From NCBI GenBank assembly GCA_031411235.1, contig JANOAR010000233.1, positions 1 through 13,323 of the forward strand: a stretch of DNA of 13,323 bases, in the 5' to 3' direction. Shown in pieces: positions 1-6,972 of this stretch. Source of the DNA: JANOAR01 sp031411235 (GTDB lineage Bacteria; Verrucomicrobiota; Verrucomicrobiia; Verrucomicrobiales; Verrucomicrobiaceae). The position numbers and the translations under genes were made by a program. The notes beneath the pieces were generated by a model. That model made no database searches. It was not told where the DNA came from and worked only from the letters and a program-made list of their open reading frames with translations. Positions within the stretch are counted from its first letter, which is position 1. Each line of letters opens with the position of its first letter.

Positions 1-713
1 CCGATGAGGTCGATGCCGATGTTGTTGCAGTGATGCACAAGGTTGCGCGTCACGCGGAAGTTGGTCACGTTGCCATTGATGGCCATCGCCTCACTCGCAC
101 CGAGGTGCAGGTTGTAGAGTTCATTGCCGTCGATGATGACGCCATCCAAAGCCGTGGTCGAGCTGCCTCTGATGAGCATGCCGTGGGCATTGGCGGAGAA
201 GTTGCCCAAGTCCGGGTTATTCTGCTCGATGTTATGGATGATATTGTCGCGCAGTTCCACCCCCTGGCAGGTGCCTCGGACACTTATGCCGATGGGCGTC
301 GTTGTTTCCAAATCCGTGCGGCAATTCCTGATCGTGAGGCCTTGCACGGTCACGTAGTTACGATTTGAAATGGTGATGACGGCAGCCTCACCCGTGGGCG
401 GCGTGATACCATTTTGATCCAATATAGGCACCTCGCCCTCCACCGCGCGGAAGACAATGGGCGCACTCGCGGTGCCACTCACGCCGATGGTGATGCGCGC
501 GGTGTAAATGCCACCGCCGATGTAAACGATGTCGCCAGTGCTCGCCCCCGTTGAGGACACAGCCTTCGTCAGGCTCCAAGGGCTAGCGAGGGTGCCCGTG
601 TTGCCCGCGAGGCCTGCGGGCGTGACGTAGCGATCGGCGGCGAAGGCGACACCCGAAATGGCAGCAATGGCGCAGAGGCCAACGACGAAAGAGACGATGC
701 TACGTGGGCTCAT
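1..713 (-). CDS. Exported right-handed parallel beta-helix (pectate-lyase-like) protein, N-terminal part
   Basis: The reading frame opens at the ATG complementary to 711-713 and stays open for 237 codons to the left edge, so the C-terminus is missing. Residues 1-26 form a signal peptide: MSPR, then a hydrophobic stretch, then a likely cleavage after AFAA and before DRYV. The mature protein starts with DRYVTPAG, followed by a GDIVYIGGGIYTARITI stretch, typical of secreted beta-helix proteins (DUF1565/PL9-like) in which each coil presents short strands. Further coils are visible: NRNYVTVQGLTIRNC, GVELRDNIIHNIEQN, LDGVIIDGNELYNLH and VTNFRVTRNLVHHCNNIGID. That last N/H-rich coil resembles the PL9 lyase-like subset, but the catalytic part lies outside the window, so enzyme activity is unproven. 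No Shine-Dalgarno site precedes the ATG. It is divergent from fmt across a 130-bp gap. Confidence 0.85.
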   Translation of the reverse strand, partial: MSPRSIVSFVVGLCAIAAISGVAFAADRYVTPAGLAGNTGTLASPWSLTKAVSSTGASTGDIVYIGGGIYTARITIGVSGTASAPIVFRAVEGEVPILDQNGITPPTGEAAVITISNRNYVTVQGLTIRNCRTDLETTTPIGISVRGTCQGVELRDNIIHNIEQNNPDLGNFSANAHGMLIRGSSTTALDGVIIDGNELYNLHLGASEAMAINGNVTNFRVTRNLVHHCNNIGIDLI

Positions 714-843
714 AAGGTGACGAGTGGGTGGAGGGATGCGTGCAGAATAACTCCACGGGCCGTCTCCGGCACAGCAAATTCTTTCCCCCAGAGCCCCTCT
801 CGCACTATCCAAGCGCCCTTTTCGCGCTAGAACTCCAGGCCTC

Positions 844-1794
844 ATGCGCATCCTTTTCATCGGCACGGGCGACATTGGGTTGCCTGCTTTTAACGCCCTG
901 CTCGCGGCTACTCAGCACCACGTCGTGGGGGTCGTCACGCAGCCGGATAGGCCCGCAGGGCGAGGCAATAAACTCACCGCCTCAGCCATCAAGCAACGAG
1001 CACTGGAGGCAGGTATTGAGGTGCATCAGCCGCTGAAAATACGCAACTACGTGGAGGCGCTCCAGGCGCTCCAACCCGACATCGCGGTCGTCATCGCTTA
1101 TGGCCAGATTTTATCAAAAGCGGTGCTCGAAGTGCCTCGGCTCGGCTGCCTCAACGTTCATGCCTCGCTGCTGCCGCTGCATCGCGGCGCGGCTCCCATC
1201 CAGGCGGCGATGCTCGCGAACAACGCCGAGACGGGCGTGACGATCATGCACATGGATGAGGGCCTGGACACAGGTGATGTGGTGCTGATGGATCGGCTGT
1301 TGCTGCGGCCTGACCACACAGGCGGCTTGCTGCACGATGAACTGGCCGCACTCGCGCCGACTAGCCTACTCGAAGCACTCGATCTCATCGCGGCTGGCAA
1401 GGCTACTCGCACACCACAAGATAACACCAACGCAACGCATGTGGGTAAGCTCACTCGCGAGCACGGGCGGCTGGACTGGACACGAAGCGCCGTGGAACTG
1501 GAGCGCCTCGTGCGGGCCTACAATCCGTGGCCGGGCACCTTCACCACGTTGCCCGAGGGTGCGGTGCTGAAGGTTCACACAGCGCGAGTGGTACCCGATG
1601 CAGAGGTCTGCCCTGTCGCGGGCACGGTCGTCGCAGCCAGCCCCAAACAAGGGCTACTCGTCGCCACAGGCCACGGCATTTTGGAGATCACTGAGGTGCA
1701 GGCCGAGGGGCGCAAGCGCTTGCCTGCGCGGGATTTTTTAGCCGGGCACAGTCTCGAAGTGGGGGCTCGGCTCGGAGGTGAAAAGACCGCATGA
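844..1794 (+). CDS. fmt: Methionyl-tRNA formyltransferase
   Basis: Cytoplasmic enzyme that formylates initiator Met-tRNA using 10-formyltetrahydrofolate. At 316 residues it matches the family length (E. coli Fmt about 315). The N-terminal formyltransferase domain (about 1-205) begins RILFIGTGDIGLPAF. The catalytic segment GCLNVHASLLPLHRGAAPIQ carries Asn104 and His106, and MDEGLDTGD carries the catalytic Asp142. The C-terminal tRNA-binding domain (about 207-310) contains LDWTRSAVELERLVRAYNPW, typical of Fmt. The ATG at 844 leaves the conserved start just one residue in. Only a weak AGG lies upstream. The stop overlaps the start of the next gene by ATGA, so the two are probably co-transcribed and translationally coupled. 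Usual partners def and priA are not visible here. Confidence 0.97.
   Translation: MRILFIGTGDIGLPAFNALLAATQHHVVGVVTQPDRPAGRGNKLTASAIKQRALEAGIEVHQPLKIRNYVEALQALQPDIAVVIAYGQILSKAVLEVPRLGCLNVHASLLPLHRGAAPIQAAMLANNAETGVTIMHMDEGLDTGDVVLMDRLLLRPDHTGGLLHDELAALAPTSLLEALDLIAAGKATRTPQDNTNATHVGKLTREHGRLDWTRSAVELERLVRAYNPWPGTFTTLPEGAVLKVHTARVVPDAEVCPVAGTVVAASPKQGLLVATGHGILEITEVQAEGRKRLPARDFLAGHSLEVGARLGGEKTA
1774..1781 (+). promoter_or_regulatory. Strong Shine-Dalgarno site for the GT9 gene
   Basis: GGAGGTGA lies inside the last codons of fmt, ten bases before the ATG at 1791. It is close to a full complement of the 16S anti-Shine-Dalgarno. It supports the 1791 start and coupling of the two genes. No other start in the window has a comparable site. 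Confidence 0.8.
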
Positions 1795-2738
1795 GTGCCG
1801 CGCTCAAACCTCGCCCACGCGTGCTCGTGATTCGCGGTGGTGCCATCGGTGATTTTATCCTCACGCTGCCAGCGATTCGGCTGCTGCGCGAGACCATCGC
1901 TGGCTGTCATTTGGAAATTCTAGGCTACCCCGGCATCTGCGATCTCGCCGTGCTCGCCGGCATGGCCGACGCCACGCGCAGCCTGGAGGGACGGCACATG
2001 GCGCTACTCTTCGCCCCCGGCGCAGCCATTGACCCCGAACTGGTCAGCTACCTCTGCAGCTTCAATCTGGTGGTCAGTTATTTGTATGATCCCGATGGCT
2101 TCCTGCGCGGCAATATGGAGCGACTCAAAGTGAAGACCTACCTGGAGCTGCCCCACCGCGTCGTGGAGGGTGCGGGCCACGCCACGGCCCAGCTCGCCAA
2201 GCCCCTGGAGAGCCTCGCGATGTATCTGGAAGACCCTGCGCCCCGCATCCTCCCGCACGCTGCGCAAGCCGAGGCATCTCGGCGCATCGCCGTTCATCCA
2301 GGCAGCGGATCACTGCGCAAAACGTGGGCGCTGGCGCACTGGCAACGCGTCGGCCATGAGCTGCAAAAACAGCACCCCCAGGCCACGTTGACCCTCATCA
2401 CTGGCGAAGCCGAGGAAGAGCGCGGCATCACAGACCAGCTCGTTGCAGCCTGGGCAAAATTGCCGCATGAGCACTGGCAAAACCTACCGCTCCCCCAGCT
2501 CGCCGAGCGCCTCGCCACCTGCCATGCCTTCCTTGGGCACGATAGCGGCATCTCACATTTGGCCGCAGCCTGCGGTGTCCCCTGCCATGTCTTTTTTGGC
2601 CCCACAGAGCCCGCGACTTGGCAGCCGCAGGGCTCCTGCGTTCATGTTTGCAGAGCCGCTGGGAACGATATGGGCACGCTCGAATGGGAGGCAGGGTGGG
2701 CAAGCTTGGCGAGTTTTTTGCAGGGACTCGGCGCGTAG
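1791..2738 (+). CDS. Glycosyltransferase family 9 (ADP-heptose:LPS heptosyltransferase-like)
   Basis: Predicted to transfer a heptose-type sugar from a nucleotide donor onto lipopolysaccharide core or a related surface glycan at the inner face of the cytoplasmic membrane. The 315-residue protein has the GT9 two-Rossmann layout. The N-terminal RVLVIRGGAIGDFILTLPAI contains the conserved GD whose Asp (Asp21) corresponds to the catalytic base of WaaC-type enzymes. The C-terminal donor-binding domain shows AVHPGSGSLRKTW (168-179) and GHDSGISHLAAACGVP (249-264), followed by FFGPTEPATW. No signal peptide or membrane segment is seen, as expected. Translation is supported by a strong ribosome site and an ATGA overlap with fmt. 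The exact sugar and acceptor cannot be read from sequence, and no other LPS gene lies in the window. Confidence 0.9.
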   Translation: MSAALKPRPRVLVIRGGAIGDFILTLPAIRLLRETIAGCHLEILGYPGICDLAVLAGMADATRSLEGRHMALLFAPGAAIDPELVSYLCSFNLVVSYLYDPDGFLRGNMERLKVKTYLELPHRVVEGAGHATAQLAKPLESLAMYLEDPAPRILPHAAQAEASRRIAVHPGSGSLRKTWALAHWQRVGHELQKQHPQATLTLITGEAEEERGITDQLVAAWAKLPHEHWQNLPLPQLAERLATCHAFLGHDSGISHLAAACGVPCHVFFGPTEPATWQPQGSCVHVCRAAGNDMGTLEWEAGWASLASFLQGLGA

Positions 2739-2748
2739 TCCTCGGGGC

Positions 2749-2913
2749 TTACTTTTTTTCGCCTTTGCTCACGGGCTCAGCGGCGGAAATAGGCTCCACT
2801 CGGGGCTGGTGGCGGCAGGACTTCACTGCCCAGCCCGTCACGATGATGAGCAGGATGCATGAGAATAGCCGTATCTCATGCTCGGTTAATAAAGTCTGCT
2901 TGGGCGTTTTCAC
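2749..2913 (-). CDS. Small single-pass membrane protein (54 aa), function unknown
   Basis: A short frame on the minus strand opens with GTG (complement of 2911-2913) and ends with TAA (complement of 2749-2751). The product starts MKTPKQTLLTEHEIR, continues with one hydrophobic segment (LFSCILLIIVTGWAV, about residues 17-30) and a basic KSCRH flank, and ends with a Pro/Glu-rich, Lys-tipped tail (SKGEKK). The polar N-terminus, single membrane helix and charged tail look like a real membrane micro-protein. The layout LT-x-E-x-x-x plus helix plus VK-x-x-R resembles short membrane proteins I associate with Verrucomicrobiota genomes, but I cannot name a family. An in-frame stop lies a short way upstream with no ATG between, so GTG is the only credible start; no Shine-Dalgarno is present. 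It converges on the GT9 gene with a 10-bp gap and diverges from the peptidase gene at 3071. Confidence 0.5.
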   Translation of the reverse strand: MKTPKQTLLTEHEIRLFSCILLIIVTGWAVKSCRHQPRVEPISAAEPVSKGEKK

Positions 2914-3070
2914 GGGGCGGCAGAAGACTCTGCTGAAGTGGCTCTTGCAAGCGGCTTAATGCGGAGGACTAACGCAGAGTCATGCCGTATTGATCGCCCT
3001 TGGCATGAAGCGCCAGCCTCGTTATTTCGGGCGCAATGCGGCCTGCTTCACCTTCGTTACAACTTTCCCC

Positions 3071-6019
3071 ATGAATCTCCGCCACGTCTTTACCGCATCG
3101 CTTTGCGCCATCAGCTCCCTCTTGTCTGCCCAGTCCGAGGCGACTTTCATCACGAAGGCACGACAACTAACCTTCGAGGGCAAGCGCTCGGGCGAAGGCT
3201 ATTTCAGTGCGGATGGGACGCAGATGATTTTTCAAAGTGAGCGTGAGGCGGGCAATCCGTTTTACCAGATCTACCTCATGGATCTGGCCACGGGCGATCA
3301 GCAGCGGGTTTCCCCTGGCGTGGGCAAGACGACCTGTGCGTGGATTCATCCCGACGGCAAACGGGTGATGTTCGCCAGTACCCACCTGGATGCCGAGGCG
3401 AAGGCCAAGCAGGCGGCTGAACTCAAGGAGCGCGAGACGAATCGTGTGCGGCGTTACGCGTGGGACTACGATGAGAGCTTTGAACTCTTCGAATACTCAC
3501 TGGCTGATAAAACGCTGAAACCGCTGACCAACGCGAAAGGCTACGATGCCGAAGGCTGCTACTCGCCGGACGGCAAGCATCTTGTCTTTGCCAGCAATCG
3601 CGCGGCTTATTCTAATGAACTGAGCAAGGCTGATGCGGAGAGACTGAAGATCGACAAGCAGTTCTTCATGGATCTCTATCTCGCAGACGCCGATGGCTCC
3701 AATGTGAAGCGTTTAACGGACGTGCCAGGCTATGACGGTGGCCCCTTTTTTAGCGCCGATGGGAGCAAAATCTGCTGGCGACGCTTCGATGACAAAGGCG
3801 AAAAGGCCGAGATCTATGTGATGAATGCCGATGGCTCAGAGCAGCGCCAGATTACGCATGTCGGCGCGATGTCATGGGCTCCGTATTTTCATCCCAACGG
3901 GCGTTACGTGATCTTCACCAACAACGTCAACGGCTTCGCCAATTTCGAGCTGTACATCGCCGATACCGAGGGCAAACATGAGCCCGTGCGCGTGACGACT
4001 ACCGACGGCTTCGATGGCTTGCCTGTGTTCACTCCCAACGGCAAACAACTCGCCTGGACTAGCGCTCGCACGGCGGATACGAAGAGCCAAATTTTCATCG
4101 CGGACTGGAATGATGGCGCGGCCATGAAGGCGCTGGGGCTTGATGGCAATGCGCCGCCGAAAGCTGAAAGCCCCAAGGAGCCTGACCTTGCGACGACGAC
4201 CGACGAGATTACCACCGATGACCTGCGCACCCACATCACCTACCTCGCCAGTGATGCGCTGGATGGCCGACTCACAGGCACGCCGGGTGAGGTGTTGGCC
4301 ACGCAGTATGCTGCGGATGTTTTTAAGTCGCTCGGCCTCAGTCCAGAGGGCGACAAGGACGGCTTTTTCCAACCCTTTGAGTTCACGGCTGGAGTCGCGT
4401 TGGGCAAAGACAATGTGCTGGATGCCACCCACGGCGGCGATGCTATCGAGCGGCTGGAGACGGATAAAGATTGGCGTCCGCTGTCCTTTTCCCAAACGGG
4501 TAAAGTGAAGGCGAGCGACATTGTCTTTGTCGGCTACGGCATCGAGACGCCGGAAGAAGCGCTGACTTCTGATGGCAAAAAGATGGAGGCCTACAGCTCG
4601 TATGCGCACGCCGATGTGAAAGGCAAGTGGGTGCTCGCCCTGCGATATTTGCCCGAGGATGTGGCCAAGGAACGTCGCGATGACTTGGCCAAATACAGTA
4701 GCCTGCGCCATAAAGCTTTGACCGCTCGGCAGCACGGTGCTCTGGGGTTGCTCATCGTCAGTGGGCCGAACTCCAAGGTGGTCGAGCAGCTCGTGCCGAT
4801 GGCCTTCGATGCTTCGCTAGCGTCGTCTGGTATCCCCGCGATCAGCCTTACCGATGCGGCGGTGGCTCGCTGGTTTGAGAAGCAGGGCAAGTCTCTGAAG
4901 GACATCCAGACGACACTGGACAAAGGCGATCTCATGTCGGCCCTGCCTATCCCTGGCATCACGCTGGCTGCCAGCATCGACATCCAGCAAGAGAAGCGCA
5001 CCGGGCGCAACGTCATCGCACGCATGGTCATGGGCAGCGCGCCAGATTACCACGGTGCCCCCATCGTCATCGGGGCGCACATCGACCACCTAGGCAGCAA
5101 GGGCGGCTCCAACTCGCGATCCAAGGGCAATGAGGCCGATAAAATTCACCACGGTGCCGATGACAATGCCAGTGGCGTCGGCGGCGTATTCGAGATCGCG
5201 CAGTGGCTCGTCGCGCAGAAGAAAGCGGGCAAGCTGGCCATGAAGCGTGACATTATTTTCGCCGCATGGTCCGGCGAAGAGGTGGGATTACTTGGCTCCA
5301 ATCACTTCATCAATGACTACGCCAAAGCCATCACGGGCAAAGAGACCTCGTCGCTGAAAGGCATGATCGCGGCCAATTTGAACATGGACATGATCGGCAG
5401 ACTGACCAAGACCGTGGTCATGCAGGGCACTGGCTCTAGCAGCGTCTGGGCCAAGGAGATCGAGCAACGCAACGCCCCCATTGGCTTGCCCGTGACATTG
5501 CAGAGCGACGCGCATTTGCCCACCGACAGCACCAGTTTTTACACACGCGGTATCCCCACACTGAACGCCTTCACGGGCTCGCATGAGGACTACCACACAC
5601 CCGGAGACACGGCTGCAAAGGTGAACTATGAAGGCGCTGCGAAGATCGCCAAGCTCATGGCACTCATCGCCCGCAGCCTCGTCATTGCCGACAAGAAGCC
5701 TGACTTCATCGAAATGGCCGCGCCTAAAAATGCGGGCACACGAGGCGGCATGAGAGTCTATCTTGGCACCATCCCGGACTACGCGCAGGGCGACATCAAA
5801 GGCGTAAAACTCAGCGGTGTCTCTCCCGTGGGACCCGCTGCCAAAGCAGGCGTGAAAGCAGGCGATGTGATCGTGAAACTCGGCAGCAAGGATGTGCTCA
5901 ACATCTACGATTACACCGCCATCATGGGCGAGCTGAAGGTCGGCACGGAGACCAGCATCACCGTGCTGCGCGAGGGCAAGGCCGTTGAATTAAAGCTGGT
6001 GCCGGGGTCGCGAGATTAA
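3071..6019 (+). CDS. Exported TolB-like propeller / M28 metallopeptidase / PDZ fusion
   Basis: A 982-residue exported zinc peptidase. I start it at ATG 3071 because MNLRHVFTASLCAISSLL begins a normal signal peptide (1-24); the frame extends upstream only through a TTG and an ATG that would bury it. Residues about 30-350 hold six PD40 motifs (for example YFSADGTQMIFQS, CYSPDGKHLVFASN, VFTPNGKQLAWTSA near 43, 90, 162, 225, 271, 318), as in a six-bladed TolB propeller. The M28 domain starts near 380 (DDLRTHITYLASDALDGRL) with a PA-type insertion about 478-620. Zinc and catalytic residues are complete: His670 (GAHIDH), the Asp pair 697/698 (GADDNASG), Glu736/Glu737 (SGEEVG), Asp773 (NMDMIGR) and His842 (DYHTPGD). 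A PDZ domain fills about 890-978. Expected to be an aminopeptidase or carboxypeptidase of the periplasm or surface; the substrate is unknown. No Shine-Dalgarno. The stop interlocks with that of ppnP. Confidence 0.93.
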   Translation: MNLRHVFTASLCAISSLLSAQSEATFITKARQLTFEGKRSGEGYFSADGTQMIFQSEREAGNPFYQIYLMDLATGDQQRVSPGVGKTTCAWIHPDGKRVMFASTHLDAEAKAKQAAELKERETNRVRRYAWDYDESFELFEYSLADKTLKPLTNAKGYDAEGCYSPDGKHLVFASNRAAYSNELSKADAERLKIDKQFFMDLYLADADGSNVKRLTDVPGYDGGPFFSADGSKICWRRFDDKGEKAEIYVMNADGSEQRQITHVGAMSWAPYFHPNGRYVIFTNNVNGFANFELYIADTEGKHEPVRVTTTDGFDGLPVFTPNGKQLAWTSARTADTKSQIFIADWNDGAAMKALGLDGNAPPKAESPKEPDLATTTDEITTDDLRTHITYLASDALDGRLTGTPGEVLATQYAADVFKSLGLSPEGDKDGFFQPFEFTAGVALGKDNVLDATHGGDAIERLETDKDWRPLSFSQTGKVKASDIVFVGYGIETPEEALTSDGKKMEAYSSYAHADVKGKWVLALRYLPEDVAKERRDDLAKYSSLRHKALTARQHGALGLLIVSGPNSKVVEQLVPMAFDASLASSGIPAISLTDAAVARWFEKQGKSLKDIQTTLDKGDLMSALPIPGITLAASIDIQQEKRTGRNVIARMVMGSAPDYHGAPIVIGAHIDHLGSKGGSNSRSKGNEADKIHHGADDNASGVGGVFEIAQWLVAQKKAGKLAMKRDIIFAAWSGEEVGLLGSNHFINDYAKAITGKETSSLKGMIAANLNMDMIGRLTKTVVMQGTGSSSVWAKEIEQRNAPIGLPVTLQSDAHLPTDSTSFYTRGIPTLNAFTGSHEDYHTPGDTAAKVNYEGAAKIAKLMALIARSLVIADKKPDFIEMAAPKNAGTRGGMRVYLGTIPDYAQGDIKGVKLSGVSPVGPAAKAGVKAGDVIVKLGSKDVLNIYDYTAIMGELKVGTETSITVLREGKAVELKLVPGSRD

Positions 6020-6330
6020 CTCAAAAACGAGCACACATACTGGCAGACACCGCTGCCGACTTCGATGGTGAAGCCCGACTTGGCGGGCACATCGAAGTGC
6101 GTGCCAGCGGCGTAGCTGCGGCGCTCGGTTTCGCCATCCAGCACCACATCGCAGGCACCATCGGTAATCTCCATGCGCTCGGCGGCATCGGTGCCGAAGT
6201 GGTAGCTGCCTGCGTAGATGAGGCCCAGGGTCTTCTTGGATTCATCGGCAAATAAGATCGTGTGGGAGACGACTTTGCCTTCGAAGTAGATATTCGCTTT
6301 CGCGACTGCGGTGACGTTGCTGTATTGCAT
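6016..6330 (-). CDS. ppnP: Pyrimidine/purine nucleoside phosphorylase (DUF1255)
   Basis: Small cytoplasmic cupin-fold enzyme that phosphorolyses several nucleosides to base plus ribose-1-phosphate. The 104-residue product aligns along its whole length with E. coli PpnP (94 residues) from memory: NIYFEGKVVSHTI, then LGLIYAGSYHFGTDAAERME, VVLDGE, YAAGTHFDVPAKSGF and the CQYVCSFL ending. I choose the ATG at 6330 (MQYSNVTAVAKAN) rather than the in-frame ATG at 6402, which adds 24 low-complexity residues and would overlap the TM2 gene. It follows the TM2 gene by 43 bp and is probably the last cistron of that transcript. No Shine-Dalgarno is present; pyrimidines (GCCTCT) sit directly before the ATG. 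Its TAA shares bases with the TAA of the convergent peptidase gene. Confidence 0.92.
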   Translation of the reverse strand: MQYSNVTAVAKANIYFEGKVVSHTILFADESKKTLGLIYAGSYHFGTDAAERMEITDGACDVVLDGETERRSYAAGTHFDVPAKSGFTIEVGSGVCQYVCSFLS

Positions 6331-6373
6331 AGAGGCGCGAGAGATGACTGCGGGCGCGGTGCTTGGCAAGGGC

Positions 6374-6874
6374 TTAGTGCTTGCTGACGAGCGACTTCTC
6401 ATTCATCTCGCTGACCTGGCCATTGAGCGTCCAGAAGTCGTAAATCCAAATTGCCACCATGACGGGGCCGAGGATGAAGGCCATCGTGCCAGCGGTAAAT
6501 GCGCAGATGGCGGCCATCACCAAGCAGATGCCACCGCTCAACCATTTGCCGAGGTAGAGACGATGCACACCGAGGAGGCCCAGCGGGGCGTGCAGTAGCC
6601 AGGCGATGTTGTAGCTCGCGGGACCAGCGACGTAGCGATGATCGGCGGCGCGATCCATGCTAGGAATGAGGAACAAGTCGATGAGCCAGCCGATACCGAA
6701 GAGGCCCAGCGTGAATAGCCAGAGCGTGCCTGTGACGGGCTTGCCGTAGTAGAAGCGATGGGCACCCGTGAAGCCGAAAATCCAGAGAATGTAGCCGACG
6801 AGCTTGCTGTGGGTATTGCGGGGGAGGCTCGCGCTGGAAGCTGTCGAGGAGTAGGAGGAGAGTGTGTCAGTCAT
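6374..6874 (-). CDS. Membrane protein with two tandem TM2 domains
   Basis: A 166-residue inner-membrane protein with a duplicated TM2 unit. After a Ser/Thr-rich N-terminus (1-20), repeat 1 (about 24-72) reads KLVGYILWIFGFTGAHRFYY and continues to GWLIDLFLIPSM. Repeat 2 (about 89-152) contains GLLGVHRLYLGK and ends IYDFWTLNGQV. Both carry the TM2 signature G-x-x-G-x-H-R-x-Y-x-G-K between paired hydrophobic helices, so about four membrane passes are expected. TM2 proteins have no settled biochemical function in bacteria. The frame can be extended to a TTG at 6976 that overlaps the kinase stop, but the extra 34 residues are rich in His/Gln/Ser and not TM2-like, so I prefer ATG 6874. It sits 98 bp after the kinase gene and 43 bp before ppnP, same strand. 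Confidence 0.87.
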   Translation of the reverse strand: MTDTLSSYSSTASSASLPRNTHSKLVGYILWIFGFTGAHRFYYGKPVTGTLWLFTLGLFGIGWLIDLFLIPSMDRAADHRYVAGPASYNIAWLLHAPLGLLGVHRLYLGKWLSGGICLVMAAICAFTAGTMAFILGPVMVAIWIYDFWTLNGQVSEMNEKSLVSKH

Positions 6875-6972
6875 AACGAGCCCAGCTTTTGCATGGTGCC
6901 GTGCGGCGTGCGACTGCAATTTTGATATGAAATCGGAATGTCTTTGTGGGGAATGGAAGAGCGCGGTACTGC

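Noticed and set aside
2724..2760. Possible terminator after the GT9 gene
   Set aside because: Only a 5-bp stem (ggact/agtcc) is available, and the T run starts about ten bases beyond it; the T run is also the Lys codons of the small membrane protein on the other strand.
3000..3027. Sigma-70-like promoter (TTGGCA, then TTATTT) before the peptidase gene
   Set aside because: The -10 element matches the consensus poorly at any acceptable spacing. I found no convincing promoter pair in the other intergenic gaps either.
2990..3070. Upstream TTG/ATG extension of the peptidase gene
   Set aside because: The extra 27 residues precede a normal signal peptide that starts at 3071, so the extension would spoil export.
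3872..4735. 287-codon open frame antisense to the peptidase gene
   Set aside because: It is a composition shadow of the GC-rich coding strand: no recognisable domain, start context or independent spacing, while the sense frame has full domain structure.
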